A stretch of 64,000 nucleotides of DNA from Breznakibacter sp047600785 (GTDB taxonomy: Bacteria; Bacteroidota; Bacteroidia; Bacteroidales; Marinilabiliaceae): assembly GCA_047600785.1 (NCBI GenBank), contig JASGKH010000001.1, forward strand, positions 682,001-746,000, in the 5' to 3' direction. Of the stretch, positions 8,439 to 18,704 are shown one piece after another. The notes beneath the pieces are model-generated. The model ran no database searches. It was given only the letters and a program-made list of their open reading frames with translations, and had not been told where the DNA came from. The number at the start of each line of letters is the position of its first letter. Positions within the stretch are counted from its first letter, which is position 1. Position numbers and translations under genes: made by a program.

Positions 8439-9416
8439 TTAGTGAATTAGTATAAATCCAGATTTACCGTATTTTATCCCAGCCCGACCGATTAGACAGT
8501 TTTCAGGCACAAACCCCCACCCACGACTATCTATGCTTTGGTAGCGGTTGTCCCCCAGCATGAAATAGTAGTTTTGTTGAAACTCATAAACCAATATATC
8601 AGATGGCCTATCGCTTTTCCCGGAAGTAAAAAATTTAGTTCCATCGGGTTCATGCTTTGCAATGGTATTTCTGTAAAGCATAAGTCCCATGGAGTCTAAT
8701 TTGATTTTCATACCTACTTTGGGAACCACGATAGGGCCATAGTCATCGTAAGCCCAATTCATATCTTCTGGGAATAGTATTTGTGTTTTGCTTAACAGAA
8801 GGGCACGCGTGATGCTGTCACAACAGTCCATGCTCAATAGTGTTACTTTTTGATAGTTGTTCAAAAATAGTCCTACTTTGCGCTTGCCGCGTAGAGCAGG
8901 CGTGCCATACAAGTTTTTTATTCCCGTTGCCGCTTTTGTTATTGAATCGGTATTTCCAAAAACCATGTATCTGTGAATGGCATTTCTAGCATCGGGGAAC
9001 TTTTTGCTATTCACATATAGCACGCCGGCTCTGATGTTGATCGTGTCGCCGGGTAGAGCTACACACCTTTTTACGTAAACCGTAAGAGGGTGTAGGTTAT
9101 GCTGCTTTCCATACTCAAAGTCCGAATCAATGGTGTTACAACCGGACTGCTCAAATAATAATACATCGCCACGATTCACCGATGTATAGCCGGGCAATCT
9201 CCATGTGTGTTCTTTCCATTGCAGCCGAGGACCTATAGCCAATTTATTAGCAATTATATAATCACCGGCTGAAATAGTTTGTTCCATACTGCTTGTAGGC
9301 ACAAAATAAATTCTGCACACAAATTGCCTTATAAAAAGAAAACACCCAATAATGGAAAAGAATGCAATGATTGTGCGATACAAAACTAAGGAAACTGTCT
9401 TTTTGTTTTTTTTCAT
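8439..9416 (-). CDS. lepB: Signal peptidase I (S26 family)
   Basis: 325 residues, with one N-terminal membrane helix (about 10-35). The Ser/Lys dyad is visible: Ser43 in FVPTSSMEQTI and Lys116 in YVKRCVALPGD. The signature MLGDNRYQSIDSRGWGFVP lies near the C-terminus. Between the Lys box and this motif is a long insert of about 140 residues, as in many Bacteroidota enzymes. It cleaves signal peptides at the outer face of the inner membrane. It is the last gene of a minus-strand block with TolC, two RND permeases and an adaptor, 69 bases after tolC, and sits inside the sbcC-repeat-bounded island. That position suggests an accessory peptidase for island-encoded precursors rather than the housekeeping enzyme; this is inference. 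Confidence 0.93.
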   Translation of the reverse strand: MKKNKKTVSLVLYRTIIAFFSIIGCFLFIRQFVCRIYFVPTSSMEQTISAGDYIIANKLAIGPRLQWKEHTWRLPGYTSVNRGDVLLFEQSGCNTIDSDFEYGKQHNLHPLTVYVKRCVALPGDTINIRAGVLYVNSKKFPDARNAIHRYMVFGNTDSITKAATGIKNLYGTPALRGKRKVGLFLNNYQKVTLLSMDCCDSITRALLLSKTQILFPEDMNWAYDDYGPIVVPKVGMKIKLDSMGLMLYRNTIAKHEPDGTKFFTSGKSDRPSDILVYEFQQNYYFMLGDNRYQSIDSRGWGFVPENCLIGRAGIKYGKSGFILIH

Positions 9417-9485
9417 GGAAAACAGAGCGAGGTACGTCAGTTCGTTTGCCGATGCACGTTACAAATTAGTGCAATGGACTAACAG

Positions 9486-11006
9486 TTATGGTTCATTAAT
9501 TAATTTGTCAAAGATTTGAAGCTCTTCACCTTTTTCGAAATCATAAAGTGTAAGGCTTCGCAGTGAAAAGTAGCTGTACCAAAATGAAGCCATTGCTGAG
9601 ATATATTTGTAACGTGCATTGTCTTTGGCTTGTTGGGAAGAAGTGAGCTTTAGCACATCTGCTTTTCCGGTTCGGAAACGTTGTACTGTTAACTGATAGC
9701 TTTCGGTGGCCAACGAGTCTGACAACAATGCAGCATCAACTTTGTCTTTTTGGATGTTAAACGAAAAGGTTGCCGATATGGTTTTTTGTTCAAACTGTTG
9801 CAAGGCTTGTTTGGCGGCAAGTTGCGTTACTTCTTGCTGCGATTGTGCCATTTGCACGTTACCTTTACCGCTGCCCCAATCAAGTAATGGGACGCTAAAC
9901 CCTATTTTTGCTGTTTGGTAATTGTCGAAAGCAGGCTCGTAAACATTCTGGGGTTTACCATTAACATCTGTTTGGGTGGTATAATCGAAATAACCATCAT
10001 TTTTGCTTATTCCATAGGATAGTGACAGACTGGCCTGAAAGCTTGCGGCTGATTTTGCTTTACTCACATTGCGGGCCGATTCAACAATATATTGTTGTTG
10101 CTGTAAAGGCAACGGGTTGTTTTGCAATGCTTTTTCCAGTGCCTTCGCAGCATCAACGGTCAGTGTAGGTATTGATTGGGGTAATATAAGAGTGACATTG
10201 GTGTGTGCGGGCAACATGAAAAATAACTTAAAAGCTTCGGTAGCATCGCGTAATACCAACTCAGCCTCGCGAACTGAGATGGAAATGTTGTTGAGCGAAA
10301 GGCGAAGATCTATTAGCTCGTCACGGGTTATAGATCCCAACGCAAATCTTTTTTGTGCCACAACCACAAGTGTGTCGGTATGGGCATAATTGAGTAAAGC
10401 CATTTGGTACTGCATATGTGCGATGGCCAGTGCGTAAAAATGTTGCACTGATTGTAAGTTCATCTCTTCTATCTCTTTGGCATATTCGCGTTTTGCTTTT
10501 TCCAGTTTCATAGGTTCCAGTTTTTTTTCCCATTTAAAAGGGTTGTACCCGAACAAATCTTGGCTGTAACCTACCCGGAAAGGAGTAGATGCATATTGCA
10601 AAAAACCTTTGTCTCCATAGTTTTGAATACGCCCTAAATCAGAAATTGTGTAGATCGACCCTCCAGTCTTTCCGATACGCTGGGTGGCAACGATTTCTGC
10701 ATCCGAACTAAGATTTTGTGTACGCACGTATTCATCTGATTGGGTTAAGGAATTGTATCGTAACCGTGATGAATTGTTGTACGAAGCCAAAGTCGAACTG
10801 AGTTTTACCAATGGTAGATAATTCGCTTTGTAGCTGCGGTATTGCCAATAGCTGGCCCAATAGTTATGTTTTAATATCAATGATTGCAGGCTTTGCGTTT
10901 GGCCAAGCATCAATGCATCAGAGAGGGTTATTTCCATTGCCGGAGGTTGTGCATTGGCAACTGTTATATAAGCCATGAACAAAACGAAGAGGCATATTCT
11001 TTTCAT
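9486..11006 (-). CDS. TolC-like outer-membrane efflux protein
   Basis: 506 residues with signal peptide (cleavage near ANAQ, about residue 19). It has two similar halves of long heptad-like helices, as in the OEP/TolC family; typical segments are ITLSDALMLGQTQSLQSLI at the start, QKRFALGSITRDELIDLRLS in the first half and VQRFRTGKADVLKLTSSQQA in the second. It forms the outer-membrane exit duct of a tripartite pump. The RND permease gene upstream ends 16 bases before it, so the two are cotranscribed. Some details differ from drug-efflux TolCs (long loop with YFDYTTQTDVNGK), which fits a specialised exporter but does not prove it. Confidence 0.92.
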   Translation of the reverse strand: MKRICLFVLFMAYITVANAQPPAMEITLSDALMLGQTQSLQSLILKHNYWASYWQYRSYKANYLPLVKLSSTLASYNNSSRLRYNSLTQSDEYVRTQNLSSDAEIVATQRIGKTGGSIYTISDLGRIQNYGDKGFLQYASTPFRVGYSQDLFGYNPFKWEKKLEPMKLEKAKREYAKEIEEMNLQSVQHFYALAIAHMQYQMALLNYAHTDTLVVVAQKRFALGSITRDELIDLRLSLNNISISVREAELVLRDATEAFKLFFMLPAHTNVTLILPQSIPTLTVDAAKALEKALQNNPLPLQQQQYIVESARNVSKAKSAASFQASLSLSYGISKNDGYFDYTTQTDVNGKPQNVYEPAFDNYQTAKIGFSVPLLDWGSGKGNVQMAQSQQEVTQLAAKQALQQFEQKTISATFSFNIQKDKVDAALLSDSLATESYQLTVQRFRTGKADVLKLTSSQQAKDNARYKYISAMASFWYSYFSLRSLTLYDFEKGEELQIFDKLINEP

Positions 11007-11022
11007 AGGACATATTGAATGG

Positions 11023-14000
11023 TTATTGGTTCAATTGGCTTTTGCGATACAAATAGTAATAGCATATGGGAATAAAATATAAGCTAACCAAGGTACCTAA
11101 AACCATCCCCGTAATGACGGTTATGGCCAATGGGCGTTGCAATATGCTACCTATGTCGGTTCCCCATAGCACGGGAACCAAAGCTAAAATGGAGGTAAGG
11201 CTGGTCATGATGATGGAGTTTAAACGCATTCGCCCTCCTTCTTCAATGGCCTGCATTAACGGCATACCAGTTCGACGAAGTTGGTTGATAGTGTCAATTT
11301 TCAAGATGGAATCGTTTACGATAACACCACTCATTACCACTAATCCAATCATGGACATTATATTGAGTGTTCCTCCGCAGAAGTAAAGTAAAATTAAAGC
11401 CCCTGCGATATCAATCGGTACTTCGATGAGCAAAATGAGTGGTTGGCTAAGTGATTCGAATTGCGCGGCCAAAATGAAATAAAGTAGTAAGATAGAGATT
11501 AGCAATACAATAAATAATTCTTTAATAAGGATTCGCGAGGAAAACCATGACCCGGAAAACGAAGCATCGAGACCGTATTTCTGAAATAGCTGTTGTTGTA
11601 GAGGAGCCATTAATTCATTCACATTGCCGTTAAATGCAGTGATGTTAATCGGTAGATAAACACCTTCTTTACCAGCATGTAAGTTTTTGTAATCAATGTT
11701 GTTCCTAATTTCCAACACGGCATTAGCTGGGATGTACGCTCCTGTTTTGCTGGGTATTTTTAATTCGGCAAGCAATGTGTCCAATTGATCGGGAGTATTA
11801 CTCAATACTATAGGTAAGTATTGCGATCCGGTGTGGAGTATTCCTATCTGCCAGGAGTTTAACGAAGCTTTAAGTTTGGCATAAAGGGTATTGTAGTCCA
11901 CTTCGTAAAGTGAAAGTAATTCGGGTTTGATTTTCAGATCTAAATAATGCTCGGTGGGAGGCCCCGATATTCCGTCAATACCGTTGATTGAGGCAATATC
12001 TGCCGAAGCTGACAATGCGGTTCCCAATTCGGGCAGGCCGTTTATTCCGGATAGTTTAACGGTAAGAAAAGGCTCGTTGTTGCTGAATAACCGTTCGAAA
12101 ACGGTTTCAGTAGCGCAGAATGAAATGATTGCATTGGGGTATTTGTCTGTAAACCATTTTTTTATGTGCTGAATGAGGATGTTGAGTTGCTCAGGATCGG
12201 AAGTGGAAAAGAAGGCCAATGCTTCCGATAGTGTTTGATCCATTCCTTTGTGTAAAACAAACTGTTGGGTTCCTACATAGAAATTGGCTTGTAGGCATTG
12301 CTCTTTTGTTGAATTAAATAATTGAGCTAGGCGGGTTTCATTGGCAGATAAATTCACCTTTTCATTCCAATCTATGTGCAGAGTCAATTCGGTTTGCGGC
12401 ATTTCGGGGAATCGCGATTTTGGAATGATCCATCCGATTATGCCTCCGGCTACAACTATGAATACAAAAGCGGCCATTACTTTTTTGCGATGTGCAAAAA
12501 CCCGTCTGAACCCGCGTTCATATAGATTTTCAGCTCGAAATAAATTGATTTTTTCAAGCAATAACGTTACGTGCCCTGTTTTCGGCCTTCCCTTGGCTTT
12601 ATCCTCGTTACGTAACCAAAACAACCGGTATAAAACCGGGATAAGGGTTATTGATACGATCAATGATGTAAACAATCCAACTGTAACTGCAAGAGCCTGA
12701 TCATAAAATAAAGCCCCGGATATGCCACTGATAAAAATTAATGGCACAAAAACAGCACACGAGGTAAAAACCGACGAAATCAGTGGACGTATCACTTCTT
12801 GAGTACCTTTGGTGCACGATTCGACCAGCGACCGACCTCTTTGCATGTGCTGGGTGATGTTATCGATAACGATGATAGAGCTGTCTATGATATTACCTAC
12901 GGCCAGAATTAAACCGGAGAGCGAAATAATATTGAGCGACATGCCTATTAAGTGAAAGCACAGTAAGCTTATAACTATGGATATAGGTACCGATAGGCCA
13001 ATGATCCAAGGTGAACGAGCGTCTTTTAGAAAGAAAAAAAGGATGATAAAACCCAACAGTCCTCCATATATAAGATTTTGCTTAAGGTTGTTGATTGAGA
13101 AGTCCAGAATAGTTGTTTGGTCGCGGACGACCTCGTGCCCTACATCGGGATAATCACGCGCAAAAGAGTTGAGTAAACCGTCGACCTCGTTTTTCAGATC
13201 ATCCATTTGTGCGTCGGCCTGTTTTATGACCGCCAGAGATAAAGCCTTTTCGTCTCCCCGCAAAAATGATCCCTTGGGTTCGCGCACGCGCATTCCGATA
13301 TTTGTCAATTCGCCCAATGTCATTAAACGGTTTCCTGTTTTTATATAAATACCTTTGACATCATCGACTGTTCGGACCGAGTTCAAAAAACGTACATTGT
13401 AACAAAACTGTCCATCCATCACCTGAAGAGAGCCAAGCATGATGTTATTTTGGTCAAGTGCTGTCAGTATGTTTTGGTGCGTAAGTCCCAACGACTGTAA
13501 AAGCGGTTCGTTGGGTTCGATAAAGAGTTCGGGGTCCACAAAACCGGTCACATCAACCATTGCCACCTGGGGCAATTGCTCCAAACGTTTGCACAAAACT
13601 GAACGTGCTAAATTGCTCAATTCCAAGAAACGTTGGTTGTCGGGTGTTTTAAGCCAAAGGCTGATGTAAAACACGGGTAGATCCGACGCACTGGCTTTGA
13701 TAATGACAGGGCGCTCCATGTCGGAAGGTAATGCACGCATGGCTACATCCACCTTTTCGTTCACATCGATGAACGCATAATTGATATCGGCTCCATAGTT
13801 GAATTTTAAGCGGATAATGGCCGTTCCCTCCCGGCTTTCGCTCTCCAAGTCGGCCAAGTGCGGTACCTGCATAAGTTGTCTGCGGAGCACGGAAACAACC
13901 GATTGTTCCACCTCACGTACACTGGTGCCCGGACGGCTTATTTGCACGGTTATTTCGGGGATGTCAATGTCGGGCAACAGCGACACAGGAAGCATGCCTG

Positions 14001-14079
14001 ATGCAAAAAGGCCAAGTACCATGACAGCGATAAAAACCGTAATGACGGCGATAGGGCGATGGATGAGGAATTTGACCAT
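11023..14079 (-). CDS. RND-family permease, second subunit
   Basis: 1018 residues with the standard RND plan: an N-terminal helix (KFLIHRPIAVITVF), a large periplasmic porter loop, a helix bundle at about 340-540, a second porter loop, and a final helix bundle (about 860-1010). Helix 4 contains AVGNIIDSSIIVIDNI, so only one of the two adjacent acidic residues of AcrB-type proton relays is kept. It starts 2 bases after the stop of the other RND permease, so they are coupled. Two unequal permeases in one operon recall MdtB/MdtC, which assemble as a heterotrimer. Exporter role is family knowledge; the cargo here is unknown, with the Cys-rich peptides upstream as candidates. Confidence 0.92.
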   Translation of the reverse strand: MVKFLIHRPIAVITVFIAVMVLGLFASGMLPVSLLPDIDIPEITVQISRPGTSVREVEQSVVSVLRRQLMQVPHLADLESESREGTAIIRLKFNYGADINYAFIDVNEKVDVAMRALPSDMERPVIIKASASDLPVFYISLWLKTPDNQRFLELSNLARSVLCKRLEQLPQVAMVDVTGFVDPELFIEPNEPLLQSLGLTHQNILTALDQNNIMLGSLQVMDGQFCYNVRFLNSVRTVDDVKGIYIKTGNRLMTLGELTNIGMRVREPKGSFLRGDEKALSLAVIKQADAQMDDLKNEVDGLLNSFARDYPDVGHEVVRDQTTILDFSINNLKQNLIYGGLLGFIILFFFLKDARSPWIIGLSVPISIVISLLCFHLIGMSLNIISLSGLILAVGNIIDSSIIVIDNITQHMQRGRSLVESCTKGTQEVIRPLISSVFTSCAVFVPLIFISGISGALFYDQALAVTVGLFTSLIVSITLIPVLYRLFWLRNEDKAKGRPKTGHVTLLLEKINLFRAENLYERGFRRVFAHRKKVMAAFVFIVVAGGIIGWIIPKSRFPEMPQTELTLHIDWNEKVNLSANETRLAQLFNSTKEQCLQANFYVGTQQFVLHKGMDQTLSEALAFFSTSDPEQLNILIQHIKKWFTDKYPNAIISFCATETVFERLFSNNEPFLTVKLSGINGLPELGTALSASADIASINGIDGISGPPTEHYLDLKIKPELLSLYEVDYNTLYAKLKASLNSWQIGILHTGSQYLPIVLSNTPDQLDTLLAELKIPSKTGAYIPANAVLEIRNNIDYKNLHAGKEGVYLPINITAFNGNVNELMAPLQQQLFQKYGLDASFSGSWFSSRILIKELFIVLLISILLLYFILAAQFESLSQPLILLIEVPIDIAGALILLYFCGGTLNIMSMIGLVVMSGVIVNDSILKIDTINQLRRTGMPLMQAIEEGGRMRLNSIIMTSLTSILALVPVLWGTDIGSILQRPLAITVITGMVLGTLVSLYFIPICYYYLYRKSQLNQ

Positions 14080-14081
14080 TT

Positions 14082-17000
14082 TTATTGATTGCTTGTCGGT
14101 AAACTGTCTTTTTGCTTATTAAGTAAGTATACCGGGAGTTTTTTCTTTAATATTATCAATGGTAGCCATATCACCACGCCCAAAATCGAGAACAGCAAAC
14201 CTCCGATTGTACCAAAGGCCAACGTAAACCAGAAGCCTTCTTTGGCGCCATCGGTTAAAAAAGGGATCAACCCCAGGATGGTCGAAAATACGGTTAGTAG
14301 AATGGGTATTATTTTGTGGTGAAAAGCTTTCAGGTAGTTTGCAATGGCTTGCTTATCGGGATAAAGTCTCCGATTTTGGTTATAATCGTTGATAATGAAC
14401 AATGCAGAGTTGACCGTAATGCCGCACAACAAGACCATGGCTGCATATCCGCCCTGATCGAAATTGATTTTGAACATGGCGAAGGACAGGAACAACCCGA
14501 TAAACGAAAAGGGGATCATGGCGATGACAGCAATCGGTTGCCATAACGATTCGAGCAAAACGGCACAAAGCATAAATACCACGGCTACCACCAAAAGCAA
14601 AAACAGATACTGGCTTTTTTCTTTTTTGTCCCAACGGCCCTTGTAGGTATCATTCCATGCCGAAAAGCCCAATGGCAATTCTTTGTTGAGTGTTTCGAGC
14701 TGCTGTTTCAAAACCAGTTGGCTCAATTCGTACGGACCGATAAAATCATACTCTACTGTGATTTGATACTGCTGGTTGCGTTTCCTGATTACACCGCCTA
14801 CGCGTTCTTTTCGCAACGTGCCTATTTGGTTCAGCCGATAAGCTGTATTGTGGCCGGTTAGCATGGCATTATCCATCTCCCAGACCGAAATGTTTCCTTT
14901 GTTTTTGGGCCGAAGCATGATGGCAGTGTTTCCGTTGGGGCTACTTGTGTTGCCTGCATATGTATCTTGTGGCGATTGGTGTGCCAAATTGCCGTAAAGG
15001 TTCTGGAGAGAACCACCTGACTGGGATAGTAGGGCATTATTAACGCCCATTACATACTCGTAACGCGGTTTCCCACGTTGTGATACACCGGTTTGTATCA
15101 CTACTTCTTGTATGCGTTGCACCGAAAGCAGTGAATCGCGAAACCGCGATGCCAGATCGAGCAACATGTCGTAATTGTAACCCCGTATTTGTACCTTGCA
15201 GTTTTTGTGCCCCTCGAACAGCGCATTGTTAAATCCTTTCCCTACGCCATAAATGGCGAAATCGGCACTACCGTTCTCCATTGCCTTTGTTTCGAGCTCC
15301 TGTTTTAGCTCGTAAGGAAAACTGCCCCTCTCGTGCTCCCTTTTAAACGATATTTCGATGGTGCTGTTGTCGATGCTTGTAATCGACGAAGTAAACCGCT
15401 CTATTTGATCGAATTGAGATAAATAGTTCTCAAATTCCCACACCAAATCGTTCATTTGTCTAAGAGTGGCACCATCGGGCATGCTTATGTTGACCCAAAG
15501 ACGCGTTTGTGCATCGTCCCAATCGAGCTGGTGGCCGAAATAATTGCAAAAATAGTACCAACTGCCGCCCAATATGCGGTTTACCCATGGCTTTATGTCC
15601 GATTGGTACATATGGTCACCTATTGTGGAGTTGTAATATTTAACAAAAAGAGACGGTTTTTTATTGGGTTTTACCTCAATCTTATCGGGCAGTAAAAAAA
15701 CAGGAAAGCCAAATCCCCATACCGCTAACAACAACCAGATCCATCTGCGGCGTTCCATGCGGTGCAATGCCCGGCCGTAAAAATTGCCCCATCGGTATGC
15801 GCGGCGTTTGCGTATAAAGTATGCAGAATTTTTTTTAGTGATTAAAGGAAATTGGTGCATTAGTGAAGGCACAAGAAAAAGTGCCACTCCCAACGATATC
15901 CCGAGGTTGACAAGCAATACCACAACAAAGTCGGTGAGATTGAGCCGTTGCTCCTCCTTTAAAAGATAAACGACCGTTAATGCACCAATGGAGGTAAGGG
16001 TGGCCGCCAGTATTGCCAGAAAAGCTTTCCGGTTACCGCTGTGGCGTAAATGGTCGGCCATCACAATGGTATTGTCGATAATCATGCTCAGCGACACTGT
16101 GATACCGGCCAAACTGTATAGATGGATTTCGACATCCAAAACGTAAAAAAATATGCAACCAATGGCAATGTTAGCAACCAAACTGAGTGTAACGATAAAT
16201 AAATAGCGCCAACTACGACTTGTAAACAACAAGAAAATCAGTAGAATAACAATGACCAACAATGCCCTTTGGGTAATTTTTGCCACTTCGGTTTCTATGT
16301 GCTCCGATGCATTGTAAGTAACCGACATGGAAAAGTTGGTTGGGAATGAAAGGCTAAGTCGGTTAACTGCTTCTTGCACCCGGCGGGCCGCCTGTACCTG
16401 ATTGGTTCCTTGGGTAGCGTATACATTTAGGTACACCGTGTTGAGTCCATTGACCCGAAAATACGATGCAGGCTCGGCTTCGGTTTGGATCATGGAAGCG
16501 ACATCATGCAATGAGATCATGCGATTGCCGTTTCTCCCCACAATCAACCGGCTGGCATCAATGCGGCTGGTCGCCGGGCTACTTAATGAGGCGTATATGG
16601 TTTGTTTGGCTTCACCGCTACCTATCGTGACAGCACCAAGTTCGCAGCGCGAATTGTTGGTTACAATCGATGATCTTAAATTGCCGGGTGTTAGACCGAC
16701 CGTATTTAGTTGCTCCCGTTGGTATGCCACTTCCCATTCGATGGAAGGCGTACCGTTGAGCACCACATTGCTCACTTGTTGCAAAACGGCCAATCGGGGT
16801 ACAATGCTTTGGGCCACATAAGTTTGTAAAACAGAACTGCTTCCTTCGCCCCTGATCGTGTAAACCAACAACAACGGGTCGTTGTTATTGCTGCCGCTGT
16901 TGTAACCCACGGTAGGCAAGGGAATCCCTTCCGGCAGTTTTTTGTGCAAACTTCGTATGAGTGACGATACCTCGAAACGTGCTGCATCCATGTCGGTCCC

Positions 17001-17270
17001 TTTTTTGAAAGTGATTGTGACCCGTCCCGACCCTTTTCGCGATTCGGATGTGATTTCGCGTACTCCGCGCAACGACGACAATGCACCTTCAATAGGCGAT
17101 GTCACTTCTTTTTCCAATACCTCGGCACCCATGTTCGGCCATTCAAAATTCACAAACACAGTTTGTCCTTTTGCGGAGGGGTATAGCTGCACCGTAAGAC
17201 GCGGAATGATGGCCAATCCCATAATGGAAAGCACCAGGAAACCAATATTTATGGAGAAAGAATTGCGCAC
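14082..17270 (-). CDS. RND-family permease, first subunit
   Basis: 1062 residues from a GTG start; an in-frame stop lies a few codons upstream, and the first residues RNSFSINIGFLVLSIMGLA match the usual first RND helix. Typical segments follow: LYPSAKGQTVFVNFEWPNMGA, EKEVTSPIEGALSSLRGVRE, and helix 4 with LSMIIDNTIVMADHL, again with a single acidic residue where AcrB has two. It is only distantly similar to the neighbouring permease, so this is not a recent duplication. The operon order is adaptor, this permease, second permease, TolC and signal peptidase. The 261 bases before it contain short repeats and no gene. Confidence 0.9.
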   Translation of the reverse strand: MRNSFSINIGFLVLSIMGLAIIPRLTVQLYPSAKGQTVFVNFEWPNMGAEVLEKEVTSPIEGALSSLRGVREITSESRKGSGRVTITFKKGTDMDAARFEVSSLIRSLHKKLPEGIPLPTVGYNSGSNNNDPLLLVYTIRGEGSSSVLQTYVAQSIVPRLAVLQQVSNVVLNGTPSIEWEVAYQREQLNTVGLTPGNLRSSIVTNNSRCELGAVTIGSGEAKQTIYASLSSPATSRIDASRLIVGRNGNRMISLHDVASMIQTEAEPASYFRVNGLNTVYLNVYATQGTNQVQAARRVQEAVNRLSLSFPTNFSMSVTYNASEHIETEVAKITQRALLVIVILLIFLLFTSRSWRYLFIVTLSLVANIAIGCIFFYVLDVEIHLYSLAGITVSLSMIIDNTIVMADHLRHSGNRKAFLAILAATLTSIGALTVVYLLKEEQRLNLTDFVVVLLVNLGISLGVALFLVPSLMHQFPLITKKNSAYFIRKRRAYRWGNFYGRALHRMERRRWIWLLLAVWGFGFPVFLLPDKIEVKPNKKPSLFVKYYNSTIGDHMYQSDIKPWVNRILGGSWYYFCNYFGHQLDWDDAQTRLWVNISMPDGATLRQMNDLVWEFENYLSQFDQIERFTSSITSIDNSTIEISFKREHERGSFPYELKQELETKAMENGSADFAIYGVGKGFNNALFEGHKNCKVQIRGYNYDMLLDLASRFRDSLLSVQRIQEVVIQTGVSQRGKPRYEYVMGVNNALLSQSGGSLQNLYGNLAHQSPQDTYAGNTSSPNGNTAIMLRPKNKGNISVWEMDNAMLTGHNTAYRLNQIGTLRKERVGGVIRKRNQQYQITVEYDFIGPYELSQLVLKQQLETLNKELPLGFSAWNDTYKGRWDKKEKSQYLFLLLVVAVVFMLCAVLLESLWQPIAVIAMIPFSFIGLFLSFAMFKINFDQGGYAAMVLLCGITVNSALFIINDYNQNRRLYPDKQAIANYLKAFHHKIIPILLTVFSTILGLIPFLTDGAKEGFWFTLAFGTIGGLLFSILGVVIWLPLIILKKKLPVYLLNKQKDSLPTSNQ

Positions 17271-17529
17271 TGTTTCAGTTGTCGGTTATCAGTTATCGGT
17301 TGCCTTTGTCCACTAATAACTGTTTATTTATTCTGGTTTTTTTGATAATGGGGAAAAGGATGCAACTGCCCGGCCATTTCAAACTCATGTTTTTTTCCGC
17401 AGCCATTTACGAAAGCCAGCAATTTTTATAGCCAATTCAAAAGCCTTTCGATAAACGATACTTTCCTTCATTTTCATCCCGTGTTTCTTTCAAAATATAC
17501 CTCTAACCATCCATCAACAATTAAGTACT

Positions 17530-17565
17530 GTTCACTGATAATTGTCCACTGATAATTGTTCACTG
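17530..17565. repeat. Short tandem repeat, 14-bp unit, at the adaptor 3' end
   Basis: Units GTTCACTGATAATT, GTCCACTGATAATT and a partial GTTCACTG lie head to tail. They overlap the adaptor stop codon and encode its last residues. Related strings (GTCGGTTATCAGTTATCGG and GTCCACTAATAACTG) occur at about 17280-17330, on the other side of the same intergenic gap. Confidence 0.75.
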
Positions 17566-18641
17566 TCCCCGACAACCGTTACCGGACTTTCATGTGCCAA
17601 ATTCAAATTATTGCTCACAATCACTTCGTCACCGGCCTTTAAGCCTTCGATAATGGTTACATCGGTGGAATTCTCGAGCCCTGTTTGAACGTAATGCCAC
17701 ATGGCTTTACCATTTTGGTGTACAAATACCACTTTGCGGTTTTGGCGGTACAGCACGGCTTGCTTGGGCACAATCAGGCAACCGGGCACTTGGTTGCGAA
17801 GCCATACCTTGGCGTTCATCCCGTCTATCAGTTCACGGCTGGGGTTGGATATTAAAGCGGTGACTTTCACCATTCCTTTCTCGTCAACGCTGGGGTTGAC
17901 GCTTAAAACTTTGCCGCCAAACTGCTTGCCGGGCAACGCAAAGGCTTCTACCGATAATTGTTGCCCGGACTGGGCAAAACCCGTTTCGCTTTCCAAAATG
18001 GGGAATTCCAAACGCAAGGCGCTCAGGTCGAGTATTTCGCAACAGTATTTGTACGACGACGAAGGGTTGTTCGCCAACACCTGTAAATTGGCCACCACAC
18101 CTGCAATTGGGGCTGTCACATGTGTGCGGGCGTGGTTGCGGGTGGCTTCGGCAAGGGTGTTGACCGCCTGGGCATACCCGCTCCGTATTTTGCACATGTT
18201 GAGTATATTGGCGGGTATCTTTGCGGTATCGGTCAATGCATGGCCATGGCCGAGCAACAAGTCTTCCAGATCGATCAGTGCCTTTTGGTAACCATTGCGG
18301 GCGTCGGCCAACCGCAAGGCATACCCAAACCCATCCACACGGGCCAGTAGTTGCCCCTGCACTACGGCTTGCCCTTCGGTTACCGCCACTTCGGTGATTT
18401 GCTCCTGTACGGCAAAAGGCACCACCGCCCGTTGTACGGCAGCCAGCTTGCCGTTGCTGATAAGTTCGCGCGAAAAGTTGCTCCTGCGGGCCGTTGCGAC
18501 CGTGACGTTGGTTTGTGACGGTTCGGTGTAGGAGCGTTTGGCGGTGTCTGCATAATTTACCACTGATGGGGTGCAAGATACAGAAATGAGAGTAAGAATT
18601 ATGACGATTGTTAGTTTAGTGAAATCACAATTAGTATGCAT
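17532..18641 (-). CDS. RND periplasmic adaptor (membrane fusion) lipoprotein
   Basis: 369 residues from the ATG at 18641, chosen because it directly precedes a signal and lipobox (ILTLISVSC). The adaptor plan is clear: a first biotinyl-lipoyl half (VAVTEGQAVVQGQLLARVDG), a short alpha-hairpin, the second lipoyl half (HVTAPIAGVVANLQ), a beta-barrel (VLSVNPSVDEKGMVKVTALI) and a membrane-proximal end (IIEGLKAGDEVIVSNNLNL). It bridges the RND permeases and TolC. The last ten or so residues are encoded by a short tandem repeat and are probably dispensable. It lies 63 bases after the CxxC protein gene, joining the exporter to the peptide module. Confidence 0.92.
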   Translation of the reverse strand: MHTNCDFTKLTIVIILTLISVSCTPSVVNYADTAKRSYTEPSQTNVTVATARRSNFSRELISNGKLAAVQRAVVPFAVQEQITEVAVTEGQAVVQGQLLARVDGFGYALRLADARNGYQKALIDLEDLLLGHGHALTDTAKIPANILNMCKIRSGYAQAVNTLAEATRNHARTHVTAPIAGVVANLQVLANNPSSSYKYCCEILDLSALRLEFPILESETGFAQSGQQLSVEAFALPGKQFGGKVLSVNPSVDEKGMVKVTALISNPSRELIDGMNAKVWLRNQVPGCLIVPKQAVLYRQNRKVVFVHQNGKAMWHYVQTGLENSTDVTIIEGLKAGDEVIVSNNLNLAHESPVTVVGDSEQLSVDNYQ

Positions 18642-18704
18642 GATGTGTGTTATATTTGAATTTTCTGTGATTATCGAAGGTATCGTCAAGTTTGGTTGTT
18701 TGAA

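Noticed and set aside
14082..17270. Heavy-metal (CusA-type) efflux as the role of the RND pump
   Set aside because: No methionine-rich metal relay or metal-regulator gene is visible, and the peptide-gene context fits better. Not excluded by sequence alone.
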